Of a stretch of DNA of 64,000 nt, positions 51,080-59,373 are shown in pieces. The notes under the pieces are model-generated. The model did not search any database, was not told where the DNA came from, and saw only the letters and a program-made list of their open reading frames with translations. Source of the stretch: FEN-1219 sp963713355 (GTDB lineage Bacteria > Pseudomonadota > Gammaproteobacteria > Steroidobacterales > Rariloculaceae); assembly GCA_963713355.1 (NCBI GenBank), contig CAVQLK010000007.1:1-64000 (forward strand), written 5' to 3'. The position numbers and the translations under genes are program-made. Numbering within the stretch: the stretch's first letter is position 1; each line of letters starts with the position of its first letter.

Positions 51080-54000
51080 ATGCGAACGTTTCGCAAAATC
51101 GTACGTGCGTCGGTGGTCGCGATCATCGCGATCGGCGCGCTGGTCGTCACCGCGGCCGGCGGATTTCAGCTCCTCCTGCGGCGGTTGCCGAGCTACCAGG
51201 ACGAGATCCAGGCTTGGGTGACGGCCGAGCTCGGGCTCGTGCTCGATTACACGCGGCTCGATGGAACACTGGGCTGGCGCGGCCCCGAGCTCGCGTTTCG
51301 CGACGTCCGGGTCCGCACCTTGGGCGACACGGCGCCATTCTTGACGGCGCGCAGCGCCAATGTCGGCTTCGACGTGCTCGATCTCGTGACCCGCCTCGCG
51401 ACGGGCCGCGAGCTGGCCATGGACCGGCTCACGTTCGACGGCACAGAGTTCGCGCTGGTCAGGACCGACGAAGGCGTGTACCGCTTGCAGGGAGCGCCCG
51501 CCATCAGCGGCGAGCAGCCGCTCGTGCAGGTGCCGCCCGACATCGACGTGCTCGTGCGCAACAGCCGCGTGCTCTATCTCGACGCGGCGCGCAGCGTCGC
51601 GTGGGCGTTCCAGGACGTCAGCGGCAGCCTGCGCCGCGACGACGAGGTGCTGACGGTCGAGGCTCGAGGCGTGCCGCCGCCGGAGTTCGCGGAGCACATC
51701 GAAGTCACCGCGCAGGCGTTCGTCGCCGACGCGCAAGCCGGTGGGGGCGCTAGGTACACGGGCGACTGGCGGCTATCGGTCGATCTCGACGGCGTCGACG
51801 TCGCCGTCGCTGCGGGATTGTTTCCGCCGTCCGCAGTCGCGCCGCAAGCCGGCCGCGGCAACATGGCGGTCTGGCTCGATTGGCGCGAAGGCGCGGTCAC
51901 GAGCGGCACGGTCGAGCTCACGCTCGCCGACGTGGTCTTGCAGAGCTCGCTCGGCGCCGTCGATTCGCGCTTCGAGCGGATCGCGCTGTCCGGCAATTGG
52001 GAGCGCACGAGCGAAGCCTGGCGGTTCGCATTTCGCGACGTCGCCGTCACGCGCGGCGGCCGCGCTTGGCCCGAAGCGGCGACCGTCGACATCGACGTCG
52101 GCCGCGGCGCGCAAGGCATCGATCACTTCGCCCTGCGCAGTAGTTTCCTGCGGCTCGATGACCTGACGCCGTTTTTCGCGCCGCTGCCCGAGTCGCGCCT
52201 GCTCGAGGCATGGTTTGCGCTCACGCCGCGCGGGGATCTGCGCGCCGTCGACCTCGCGCTCACGCGCAACGCCGACGCCGGCATCGATTACACCGTCACA
52301 GCCGACTTCGCCGGGCTCGGCATCCAGAAATTCGAGGATGTGCCCGGCTTCACCGGCCTTACGGGCCAAGTGCGCGCGGACTCGCGCGCGGGACGGCTCG
52401 AGCTCGCGAGCGCCGGCGCAGCGCTCGACTGGCCGGCGCTGTTCCGCGGCGCGCTCGACGTGCCCGAGCTGCGCGGCATCGTGGTCTGGCGTGCCGGCCA
52501 GGATGCCGTGCGTGTCGTCAGCGACGATCTGCTCGTCGTCACTCCGGACGCTTCATTGCGCAGCAACCTCGAGCTGACGCTGCCGATGGACGACAGCTCG
52601 CCGTTGCTCGATCTGCGCACCACGGTGTCGGAGTTCGACATTGCGGCCGTATCGCGCTATCTGCCTGCGAACAAGATGCCGCCGACCGTCGTCGCGTGGC
52701 TCGACTCTGCTCTTCGCGGCGGACGAGCGACGAGCGCAGCTGTCACATTCGTCGGTCCCGTCCGGGCGTTTCCGTTCGACGGCGGCGAGGGCGAGCTCCG
52801 CGCGACCGTCGACGTCGACGGTGGCCAGCTCGCGTTCGTCAGGGACTGGCCGCTCGCCGAGGAGCTCGACGGCACCGTGGAGTTCGTCAACGCGCGGTTC
52901 GCGGCAAGCGGCAGCGGCCGCATACTCGGCAACCGCACGGCCGACGTGCGCGTGGGTATCGGCGACTTGCGCGCCGGCGACTTCACGCTGCAAGCCGACA
53001 CGATCGGCGGTCTCGATCAAGTCCTCGCATTCCTGAACGGTGCGCCGCTGATCGCGCGCTATCTCGGCGCTGACTTCGCGCGGCTCGAGGCTCCTGCGGG
53101 GACCGGCGCCGTGAGCCTCGATCTTGCGCTGCCGCTGCGCAATCGCACGGCGTACCAGCTGACGGCAGGCCTCGAAATCATCGACGGCGAGCTCAGCGTT
53201 CGCGGCTTCGCGCCGCACGTCACCGAGATTCAGGGTGCACTCGCGCTCGCCGACGGCGTGCTGCGCGGCGACAATCTGCAGGCGATCTTTCTCGATGGAG
53301 CCGTGACGGCCGGCGTCGCCCCCGCAGCGGTGCCCGGCTATCGCGCACGCATCGACCTCGAAGGCGAGGTGACGATCGACGCCGTCGTCGAAGCGTTCAA
53401 TTTGCCGTATGGCGACTTGCTTGCCGGCCCGACGAGCTGGCAAGGGACGCTGTTGCTGCCGGCCGCTGCGGGCGCGCAGAGCTTGCCGCCGAAGATCACC
53501 GTGACATCGAATCTCTCCGGCGTCGCGGTGCGGTTCCCCGAGCCATTCGCGAAGGCCCCAGGCGAGCCGACGAGTCTCGAGCTCAATCTAGCGTTCCAGA
53601 CGGGCGGTCTGGCCGTGGACGGCTACCTCGGCGCGACTCGCCGCTTCGCGGCGGATTTAGATGCGACGCCCGGCGCAGAGCGGCCTTTCGCATTCCGCCG
53701 CGCCGCGCTCGAGTTCGGTGGCGAGCTCGCCGAGTTTCGCGCCGAGCGCGGCGTCACGCTGAACGGCAGCTTGCCGAAGCTCAGCGTCGACGAGTGGCTC
53801 GCATTGTTGCGCTCGGGCGGCGGCGCCGACGACACGCGCGCCAACTGGAGCGGCGTTTTCGCCGGTGCCGACCTCGATGTCGCCGAATTCTCGGTGTTCG
53901 GGCAGCGGCTCGGCAGCACGCGTGTCAGCGCGCGGCGGCGCACCGACGATTGGCAATTCGAGCTCGATAGCGACGCGATCGCCGGGACATTGCTAGTGCC

Positions 54001-54997
54001 GATGGACCTCCGCGGCGAGCCGCAGGTCGTTGCCGTCATGCGAAGACTCTATTTGAACGCCGGCAACGGTGCCGCGGGTGGCGGCGGCATCGGCGACATC
54101 GATCCGCGCGAGCTGCCGGGGCTGCAATTGCATGCCGACGAGTTCGGCATCGGCACGCGGCAGGTGGGCCGGCTCGACGCCGAAGTCCTCGCGGATCCGC
54201 TGGGCCTTCGCCTCGTCTCGTTCGAAAGCGCGACGGACAGCTTCACGGCACAAGGGAGCGGCGGCTGGTTCGTCGGCGACGAAGGCGACACGACGCGGTT
54301 CGCCGTCGGCATCAACTCGACGAATGTCGGCCAGATGCTCGCGCAGCTCGGGTTCGCGCCGTTCGTCGAAGCCGAAACGGCCGAGGTCACCGCGAGCCTT
54401 TATTGGCCCGGGCCGCCTTCGAGCACCTGGCTCGAGCACATCTCGGGAGATCTCGCGCTGCGCGCCGAGAAAGGCAGCCTCGTCGACGTCGCGCCCGGCG
54501 GCGCCGGCCGCGCCGCGGGGCTCTTGAGCATCAGCGCGTTGCCGCGAAGGCTCGCGCTCGATTTCCGCGACGTGTTCAACCGCGGTCTCGTGTTCGACGA
54601 CATCACGGCCGATTTCGTCATCGTCGACGGCAACGCCTACACGGACAATCTCAAGCTCACAGGGCCCGTCGCCGAGGTCGGCCTCATCGGCCGCACGGGG
54701 CTGCGCGATCGCGACTACCGGCAACAGGCCGTCGTCACGGCGGAGCCCGGCAAGGTTTTGCCGACCGTCGGCGCGCTTCTCGCGGGGCCGCAGGTCGCTG
54801 CCGCGCTGCTGATCTTCACGCGCATCTTCAAGAAGCCGCTCGGCGGCATCGGCCGCGCGTCGTATTGCGTGACGGGCAGCTGGTCCGAGCCGACCGTCGA
54901 GCGCTTGACCGACGAGCAGCTCGAGGAGGGTGCCGTGTGCGCAGAGCTGCCGCCCGTCGCAGCAGCTCCGGCAGCGGAAGAGGTCGCGGCGCGATGA
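51080..54997 (+). CDS. yhdP: YhdP family AsmA-like lipid-transport protein
   Basis: A 1305-residue YhdP homologue. YhdP is one of the large AsmA-like proteins that bridge the envelope and carry phospholipid to the outer membrane. One N-terminal membrane helix is seen (SVVAIIAIGALVVTAAGGFQ), followed by LGLVLDYTRLDGTLGWRGPE, and then a very long series of short beta strands without further helices, as in beta-groove bridging proteins. The C-terminal part (VDGNAYTDNLKLTGPVAEVG, RDRDYRQQAVVTAEPGKVLP, and the AAALLIFTRIFKKPLGGIGR end) is the DUF3971/AsmA2-type region. Length is near the family norm. The order rng-yhdP-nit-tldD is standard. The stop overlaps the nit ATG (ATGA). Confidence 0.93.
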   Translation: MRTFRKIVRASVVAIIAIGALVVTAAGGFQLLLRRLPSYQDEIQAWVTAELGLVLDYTRLDGTLGWRGPELAFRDVRVRTLGDTAPFLTARSANVGFDVLDLVTRLATGRELAMDRLTFDGTEFALVRTDEGVYRLQGAPAISGEQPLVQVPPDIDVLVRNSRVLYLDAARSVAWAFQDVSGSLRRDDEVLTVEARGVPPPEFAEHIEVTAQAFVADAQAGGGARYTGDWRLSVDLDGVDVAVAAGLFPPSAVAPQAGRGNMAVWLDWREGAVTSGTVELTLADVVLQSSLGAVDSRFERIALSGNWERTSEAWRFAFRDVAVTRGGRAWPEAATVDIDVGRGAQGIDHFALRSSFLRLDDLTPFFAPLPESRLLEAWFALTPRGDLRAVDLALTRNADAGIDYTVTADFAGLGIQKFEDVPGFTGLTGQVRADSRAGRLELASAGAALDWPALFRGALDVPELRGIVVWRAGQDAVRVVSDDLLVVTPDASLRSNLELTLPMDDSSPLLDLRTTVSEFDIAAVSRYLPANKMPPTVVAWLDSALRGGRATSAAVTFVGPVRAFPFDGGEGELRATVDVDGGQLAFVRDWPLAEELDGTVEFVNARFAASGSGRILGNRTADVRVGIGDLRAGDFTLQADTIGGLDQVLAFLNGAPLIARYLGADFARLEAPAGTGAVSLDLALPLRNRTAYQLTAGLEIIDGELSVRGFAPHVTEIQGALALADGVLRGDNLQAIFLDGAVTAGVAPAAVPGYRARIDLEGEVTIDAVVEAFNLPYGDLLAGPTSWQGTLLLPAAAGAQSLPPKITVTSNLSGVAVRFPEPFAKAPGEPTSLELNLAFQTGGLAVDGYLGATRRFAADLDATPGAERPFAFRRAALEFGGELAEFRAERGVTLNGSLPKLSVDEWLALLRSGGGADDTRANWSGVFAGADLDVAEFSVFGQRLGSTRVSARRRTDDWQFELDSDAIAGTLLVPMDLRGEPQVVAVMRRLYLNAGNGAAGGGGIGDIDPRELPGLQLHADEFGIGTRQVGRLDAEVLADPLGLRLVSFESATDSFTAQGSGGWFVGDEGDTTRFAVGINSTNVGQMLAQLGFAPFVEAETAEVTASLYWPGPPSSTWLEHISGDLALRAEKGSLVDVAPGGAGRAAGLLSISALPRRLALDFRDVFNRGLVFDDITADFVIVDGNAYTDNLKLTGPVAEVGLIGRTGLRDRDYRQQAVVTAEPGKVLPTVGALLAGPQVAAALLIFTRIFKKPLGGIGRASYCVTGSWSEPTVERLTDEQLEEGAVCAELPPVAAAPAAEEVAAR

Positions 54998-55914
54998 AGG
55001 CAGCGGCCGTGCAGATGACGAGCACGCGCGACGTGCACGCGAACCTGCGCGAAGCGGGCCGCTTGGTCGCCGACGCCGCGCGTCAGGGCGCGCAGCTCGT
55101 GGTGCTTCCGGAAAATTTCTCGTTCCTCGGCGCGACGGATGCGGACCGCGTCGCCGCCATCGAGCCATTCGGCGACGGCCCTGCGCAGCGGTTCTTGACG
55201 GAGACGGCCGAGAGCCTCGGAGTGTGGATCGTCGGCGGCACGATTCCGATTCGTGACGGGGGCGACGCCGGCACGCGCGCCTCGTCGCGCTCGCTGCTCG
55301 TCGGTCCCGACGGCCGCGTGGCCGCGCACTACGACAAGATCCATTTGTTCGACGTCGACATCCCCGGCCGCGCAACGACCGCCAGGGATGGCGGGAGTGC
55401 CGCAAATGCACGGAGCGATTTGCGGCCGACCGCCAGGGATGGCGGGAGTGCCGCAAATGCACGGAGCGATTTGCGGCCGGAGCGCTATCGCGAATCGGCG
55501 ACGACGCTCGCCGGCACGCGTGTCGTCGCGGCGAATACGCCGCTCGCGCGTATCGGCATGACGGTCTGCTACGACATCCGTTTTCCCGCGCTGTTTCACC
55601 GCTTGAGCGTGCTCGGCACCGACGTCGTCGTCGTGCCGGCCGCGTTCACGGTGCCGACGGGCGAGGTTCACTGGCAGCCGCTCCTGCAAGCGCGCGCCGT
55701 CGAGTCGCTCGTCTACGTCGTGGCCGCAGGGCAGTGGGGCGAGCACGCGGGCGGGCGCAAGACTTACGGTCATTCGCTGATTCTCGGGCCGTGGGGCGAG
55801 CTGCTCGCGGAGTTGCCCACCGGTCCTGGCGTCGTTTGCGCCGATCTCGATATGATCCGGCTGCAGGAGCTGCGTCAGCGTTTTCCCACCCTTTTGCACC
55901 GGCGCGAGCTCTAG
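54994..55914 (+). CDS. carbon-nitrogen hydrolase (Nit1/NIT-type) carrying two in-frame palindromic insertions
   Basis: A 306-residue nitrilase-superfamily hydrolase similar to Nit1 deaminated-glutathione amidases. The catalytic triad is visible: E40 in LVVLPENFSFLG, K115 in HYDKIHLFDVDIPG and C192 in MTVCYDIRFPAL. The motif HWQPLLQARAVESLVYVVAA is also typical. Between the lysine and cysteine motifs, where relatives go straight from DIPG to RYRES, residues 129-162 are two tandem copies of a 17-residue unit (DGGSAANARSDLRP plus flanks), encoded by a duplicated 51-bp palindromic element. Both copies keep the frame, and the triad is intact. The insert should form a surface loop on the substrate side, but its effect is unknown. 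The ATG overlaps the yhdP stop. Confidence 0.93.
   Translation: MKAAAVQMTSTRDVHANLREAGRLVADAARQGAQLVVLPENFSFLGATDADRVAAIEPFGDGPAQRFLTETAESLGVWIVGGTIPIRDGGDAGTRASSRSLLVGPDGRVAAHYDKIHLFDVDIPGRATTARDGGSAANARSDLRPTARDGGSAANARSDLRPERYRESATTLAGTRVVAANTPLARIGMTVCYDIRFPALFHRLSVLGTDVVVVPAAFTVPTGEVHWQPLLQARAVESLVYVVAAGQWGEHAGGRKTYGHSLILGPWGELLAELPTGPGVVCADLDMIRLQELRQRFPTLLHRREL
55377..55427 (+). repeat. palindromic coding element, copy 1 (in nit)
   Basis: First of two identical 51-bp units. It contains CCGCC-agggat-GGCGG, then GGGAGT, then a perfect 9-bp stem GCCGCAAAT (55399-55407), a 10-base loop, and ATTTGCGGC (55418-55426). It encodes 17 residues of nit in frame. All six reading frames are free of stops. 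Confidence 0.9.
55428..55478 (+). repeat. palindromic coding element, copy 2 (in nit, tandem)
   Basis: Second unit, identical to copy 1 over all 51 bases and directly adjoining it. Stem arms are at 55450-55458 and 55469-55477. Total identity with copy 1 implies a recent tandem duplication. The following bases return to normal nit sequence (RYRESAT). Confidence 0.9.
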
Positions 55915-55924
55915 GAGACCATCG

Positions 55925-57400
55925 ATGGCGACACCTTCGCAGTCCGCAGTGACTGGCGTCGATCCTTTCGCGATCGCGCGAGATCTGTTGCTCGAAGGCT
56001 CGGGCCTCGAGCTCGCCGCGCTCGATCGCGCGCTGTCGACCGCGATGGTGCGCAAGCTCGACTATGTCGATCTGTACCTGCAGCTCACGCGCTACGAGAC
56101 GTGGACGGTCGAGGACGGCATCGTCAAGGAAGGCGCCTACAGCGTCGATCAGGGCATCGGCGTGCGCGCGGTGTCGGGAGAGCGCACGGGCTTCGCCTAC
56201 TCGGACCAGCTCGACGAGACTGCGCTGATCGATGCCGTCGTTGCCGCGCGAGGCATCGCGCGCACGAAGGGTGCCGGCGCGCAGAAAATTGCGGCGCGGG
56301 CCGCGAGCCATCGGCCGCTGTATCCGAGCGGCGATCCGCTGCGCAGCATGAGCGACGCCGACAAGGTGGCGCTGCTCGCGGAGCTCGACGCCCGAGTCCG
56401 CGCCATGGACAATCGCGTCGCGCAGGTCATCGGCAGCCTCTCCGGCGTCTATGAGGTCGTGCTCGTGCAGGCGACCGACGGCACGTTGGCGGCCGACGTG
56501 CGGCCGCTCGTGCGGCTCAACGTCTCGGTCATCATGGAGAAGGACGGCCGCCGCGAGCAGGGTTACGCGGGCGGTGGCGGCCGCGGCGACTACACGCTCA
56601 TCACGGGCAAAGGCCGGCCGCTCGAGATCGCCGCGGAAGCCGTGCGCACGGCCGCCGTCAACCTATCGGCCGTCCCCTCGCCAGCGGGGAACATGCCCGT
56701 GGTGCTCGGCTCGGGCTGGCCCGGCATCTTGCTGCACGAGGCGATCGGCCACGGCCTCGAGGGCGACTTCAATCGCAAGGGCACGTCGGCGTTCACGGGC
56801 CGCATCGGCGAGCGCGTTGCGAACGAGCAATGCACCGTCGTCGACGACGGCACGCTCGTCGGTCGGCGCGGCTCGCTGACCGTCGACGACGAGGGCACGC
56901 CGACGAGCTGCAACACGCTCATCGAGAAAGGCATCCTGAAGGGCTACATGTTCGACAAGATGAACGCGCGGCTCATGGGAGTTAAGTCGACGGGTAACGG
57001 GCGGCGCGAGTCGTTCGCGCACACCCCGATGCCGCGCATGACGAACACGTACATGCTGCCCGGCCGATACGATCCCGAGGAGATCATCGCCTCCGTGGAT
57101 AAGGGCATCTACGCGCCGAATTTCGGCGGCGGGCAGGTCGACATCACGAGCGGGAAGTTCGTGTTCTCGGCGAGCGAGGCGTATCTCATCGAGAACGGCA
57201 AGAAGACGACGGCCATCAAGGGCGCGATGCTAATCGGCAACGGCCCCGAGGTGCTGACGCGCGTGTCGATGGTCGGCAACGACTTGAAGCTCGACGCTGG
57301 TCTCGGCACGTGCGGCAAGGACGGTCAATCGGTGCCGGTCGGCGTCGGCCAACCGACGATCCGCATCGATTCGTTGACGGTAGGCGGCACGCAAGCCTGA
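55925..57400 (+). CDS. tldD: metalloprotease TldD
   Basis: TldD is the catalytic half of the TldD/TldE(PmbA) heterodimeric zinc protease that trims unfolded peptides and matures some modified peptides. The 491-residue length is normal. The zinc motif HEAIGHGLEGDFNRKGTSAF, with HExxxH, lies near residue 276. Other conserved parts are YVDLYLQLTRYETWTVEDGI, VKEGAYSVDQGIGVRAVSGE, MPRMTNTYMLPGRYDPEEII and CGKDGQSVPVGVGQPTIRI. The ATG at 55925 has AGGAG upstream, 11 bases after the nit stop. Its partner pmbA lies 3.6 kb downstream, with an AAA-FHA gene and purEK between. Confidence 0.97.
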   Translation: MATPSQSAVTGVDPFAIARDLLLEGSGLELAALDRALSTAMVRKLDYVDLYLQLTRYETWTVEDGIVKEGAYSVDQGIGVRAVSGERTGFAYSDQLDETALIDAVVAARGIARTKGAGAQKIAARAASHRPLYPSGDPLRSMSDADKVALLAELDARVRAMDNRVAQVIGSLSGVYEVVLVQATDGTLAADVRPLVRLNVSVIMEKDGRREQGYAGGGGRGDYTLITGKGRPLEIAAEAVRTAAVNLSAVPSPAGNMPVVLGSGWPGILLHEAIGHGLEGDFNRKGTSAFTGRIGERVANEQCTVVDDGTLVGRRGSLTVDDEGTPTSCNTLIEKGILKGYMFDKMNARLMGVKSTGNGRRESFAHTPMPRMTNTYMLPGRYDPEEIIASVDKGIYAPNFGGGQVDITSGKFVFSASEAYLIENGKKTTAIKGAMLIGNGPEVLTRVSMVGNDLKLDAGLGTCGKDGQSVPVGVGQPTIRIDSLTVGGTQA

Positions 57401-57500
57401 TCTGTCCCCTCTTAAGTCAAACCGTCGTCGTGAATGGCTTCACTGCAAGCGCAGGCGACGACGGCTACTCTAGCGGCATTACTATCGCGTGGGCCGATTC

Positions 57501-57689
57501 ATGGGCGCGGACTTCAAATCGACGATGACCGAAGCCGACTTCAAGCGGCCGTTGCTCGATGCGGCCGAGGACCGGCTGGCGCGCGAGGTCCGCGGCGACG
57601 TGGATCTTTCGGTCGAGGGCCTCGCCGACTCGCTGCTGAGCCGGCTGATCCGGCTCGTTGCCGGAGGCGGCGCCGCCGCGCGGAGCTAA
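57501..57689 (+). CDS. small hypothetical protein (62 aa)
   Basis: An open frame from ATG 57501 (MGADFKSTMTEADFKRPLLD) with a helical, acidic composition (AAEDRLAREVRGDVDLSVEG) and a hydrophobic C-terminal segment LADSLLSRLIRLVAGGG. A GTG 12 bases earlier is an alternative start. No family is recognised. It is followed after 10 bases by a small membrane protein on the same strand, so the two may form a unit. Shadow translation cannot be excluded, but no better gene covers this interval. Confidence 0.4.
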   Translation: MGADFKSTMTEADFKRPLLDAAEDRLAREVRGDVDLSVEGLADSLLSRLIRLVAGGGAAARS

Positions 57690-57699
57690 GCTGGCGACC

Positions 57700-57891
57700 A
57701 TGTGGTTAGCGAAGCCGGTCTACGAAGCGTTGCCGTATTACTACGTCGCGATCGGCGTCGCCGCGCTCGGCGCGCGCCTGTACGTCGACTGGTGGTATTG
57801 GCCGGTCATCTGCACGGCCGTGGGCGTGCTCGGGATCGCGGGCGGCGTGCTCATTTGGTTCAAGCGCCGAGGTAGCCGCCGCTCGCAGTGA
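57700..57891 (+). CDS. small two-helix membrane protein (63 aa)
   Basis: Start at ATG 57700 (MWLAKPVYEALPYYYVAIGV). Two membrane helices are clear: YYYVAIGVAALGARLYV and YWPVICTAVGVLGIAGGVLI, followed by a basic cytoplasmic tail FKRRGSRRSQ. The start MWxAKPxYEALPYYY and the WWYWP turn look like a conserved small protein that I have no function for. It ends seven bases before the convergent AAA-FHA gene. Confidence 0.6.
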   Translation: MWLAKPVYEALPYYYVAIGVAALGARLYVDWWYWPVICTAVGVLGIAGGVLIWFKRRGSRRSQ

Positions 57892-57898
57892 GGCGCGG

Positions 57899-59245
57899 TC
57901 AGCGCCCGCGCTCGTCGAGCTCTTCCTCTTCGAGGCCGTCGGGGCTCTCGTCATCGTCATCGTCATCGTCGCGGTCGTCGCGGTCGTCGCGGTCGTCGCG
58001 GTCGTCGCGGTCGTCGCGGTCGTCGAGCTCGTCCAGATCGTCATCGTTGTCCGCAGCCGGCACGAGTTGGCTCGCTGCCCGCATGTCGCGATAGAGCAGC
58101 TTGTGCTCGCCGATCTGGATGATGTCGCCGTCCACGAGCTCTTGGTGCTTGACGCGCTGGGAGCGGATGAACACCCCGTTGGTGCTGTTCAAGTCCTCGA
58201 GGATCGAACGCGTTTGATCGGAAACGACCTGCGCGTGATGGCGCGAGACGAACCGGCTCTGGATCTGCAAATCGTTGTCGGCCGTGCGCCCGATGATGGT
58301 CTTGCCGGGGCCCATGGGGTGCTCGGCGACGAGCTGGTCGCGGTATAGCACCTCGAGGCGAGCCACGGGCCCGTTGCCCGCCGCGAACCGGCCCGTGGAG
58401 TCGAGACCGCCCTCGTGCGCGCGCATTCGCTCCGAATACTCGACCCACTGCAGCTCCTCGACGGCTGCTTTGACGAGCGTGTCGTCGACGACGATCCGTT
58501 CCTCGGCGAATGCGCACAGCATTGCCGTATCGCAGAGGACATTGATCAGCCGCGGAACGCCGCCTGTGTAGCGGAAGACGAGATCGCAAGCCTCGGGCTC
58601 GAAAATCTTCCGTCCTTTTGCGCCGGCTACATCGAGGCGGTGAGTGATGTACTCGTGGGTCTCGCGCTTCGAAAGAGCGCCCAAGTGGAAACGTAGGCGA
58701 ACGCGCTGGGTGAGCTGCTGCAGGCGCGGTGAGTCGAGCTTATGGGAGAGCTCCGGTTGACCCGCGATAATGATGCGCAGGAGCTTTTCCTTGCGCAGCT
58801 CGAGGCCGGAGAGAAGGCGCACTTCCTCGAGCACCTGACGAGACAGATTCTGCGCCTCATCGATGATCAGCAGAATTTTTTTGCCGGCGGCGTACTGCTC
58901 GACCATGAAATCTTTGAGCATCGAGAGCAGCTCGACCTTGCGTTTGCGGAACGGCTTGAAACCGAACTCGACGAGCAGCGCTTGCAAGAACTCCACCGGC
59001 GAGAGCTGCGTCTGGCTGATGTGAGCGAGCACGATGTCCTGGGGCAGCTCGGCGAGGAAAGCTTCGATGAGCGTGGTCTTGCCGGAGCCGATGTCGCCCG
59101 TGATGACGACGAAACCGTCTGCGAGCCAGATCGTCGACTCCATGTACGCTTTCGCGCGCGAATGCTGCTTGCTCGCGAACAGGAACTGCGGGTCCGGCGT
59201 GAGCCGGAACGGCGGTTCAGTCAGTTGAAACAACTCGCAGTACAT
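57899..59245 (-). CDS. AAA ATPase (ExeA/GspA-like) fused to an FHA domain with a variable DDR tail
   Basis: A 448-residue protein. The ATPase part begins MYCELFQLTEPPFRLTPDPQ, the usual ExeA/XrtA-associated ATPase start, with Walker A GDIGSGKTTL (residues 50-59), Walker B KILLIIDEAQNLSRQVLEEV near 123, and the arginine-finger/sensor region YTGGVPRLINVLCDTAML. Residues about 310-385 form an FHA domain (TIIGRTADNDLQIQSRFVSR, HHAQVV, NSTNGVFIR, GDIIQIGEHKLLY) that binds phosphothreonine. The C-terminal 50 residues are acidic, with six perfect DDR repeats. ExeA-type ATPases energise type II secretion or exopolysaccharide/PEP-CTERM systems, but no partner is seen here. The role is therefore open, perhaps a kinase-responsive ATPase. 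Confidence 0.85.
   Translation of the reverse strand: MYCELFQLTEPPFRLTPDPQFLFASKQHSRAKAYMESTIWLADGFVVITGDIGSGKTTLIEAFLAELPQDIVLAHISQTQLSPVEFLQALLVEFGFKPFRKRKVELLSMLKDFMVEQYAAGKKILLIIDEAQNLSRQVLEEVRLLSGLELRKEKLLRIIIAGQPELSHKLDSPRLQQLTQRVRLRFHLGALSKRETHEYITHRLDVAGAKGRKIFEPEACDLVFRYTGGVPRLINVLCDTAMLCAFAEERIVVDDTLVKAAVEELQWVEYSERMRAHEGGLDSTGRFAAGNGPVARLEVLYRDQLVAEHPMGPGKTIIGRTADNDLQIQSRFVSRHHAQVVSDQTRSILEDLNSTNGVFIRSQRVKHQELVDGDIIQIGEHKLLYRDMRAASQLVPAADNDDDLDELDDRDDRDDRDDRDDRDDRDDDDDDDESPDGLEEEELDERGR
57971..58024 (-). repeat. 9-bp tandem repeat, six perfect copies, encoding DDR
   Basis: GCGGTCGTC occurs six times without a mismatch and reads as Asp-Asp-Arg in the AAA-FHA protein. It is flanked on one side by a run of ATCGTC units coding for Asp. 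This is a likely variable-number tandem repeat. Confidence 0.9.
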
Positions 59246-59314
59246 CTGCTATTGCGTGCTCCGGGCCTTCTCGAAGATGACGGAGCCTAACTCAAAGCCC
59301 ACGGCGTTTCGAGG

Positions 59315-59368
59315 GACGACGCCATGGATCGCGGGAGTGTCGCAAATGCACGGAGCAATTTTTGCGAC
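59315..59368 (+). repeat. palindromic element, intergenic copy with compensatory stem change
   Basis: Between the AAA-FHA start and the purK stop. It shares the GGATCGCGGGAGT head and the stem with the nit copies, but the stem is GTCGCAAA (59339-59346) with TTTGCGAC (59361-59368). C-to-T on one arm is matched by G-to-A on the other. The loop side has two extra T. It may also act as a terminator of purK. Confidence 0.85.
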
Positions 59369-59373
59369 CCGGG

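Noticed and set aside
55377..55478. Tandem repeats in nit considered as a tiny CRISPR-like array
   Set aside because: The two units adjoin directly with no spacers, lie in an open coding frame, and other copies are single and dispersed.
54403..55914. Extended upstream start for nit (503 codons)
   Set aside because: The extra 197 codons are a shadow of yhdP. The ATG at 54994 overlaps the yhdP stop and fits the family N-terminus.
57951..58024. Short regular repeats considered as CRISPR or an origin iteron array
   Set aside because: Units are 6-9 bp, contiguous and in frame with the AAA-FHA gene, so this is a coding microsatellite.
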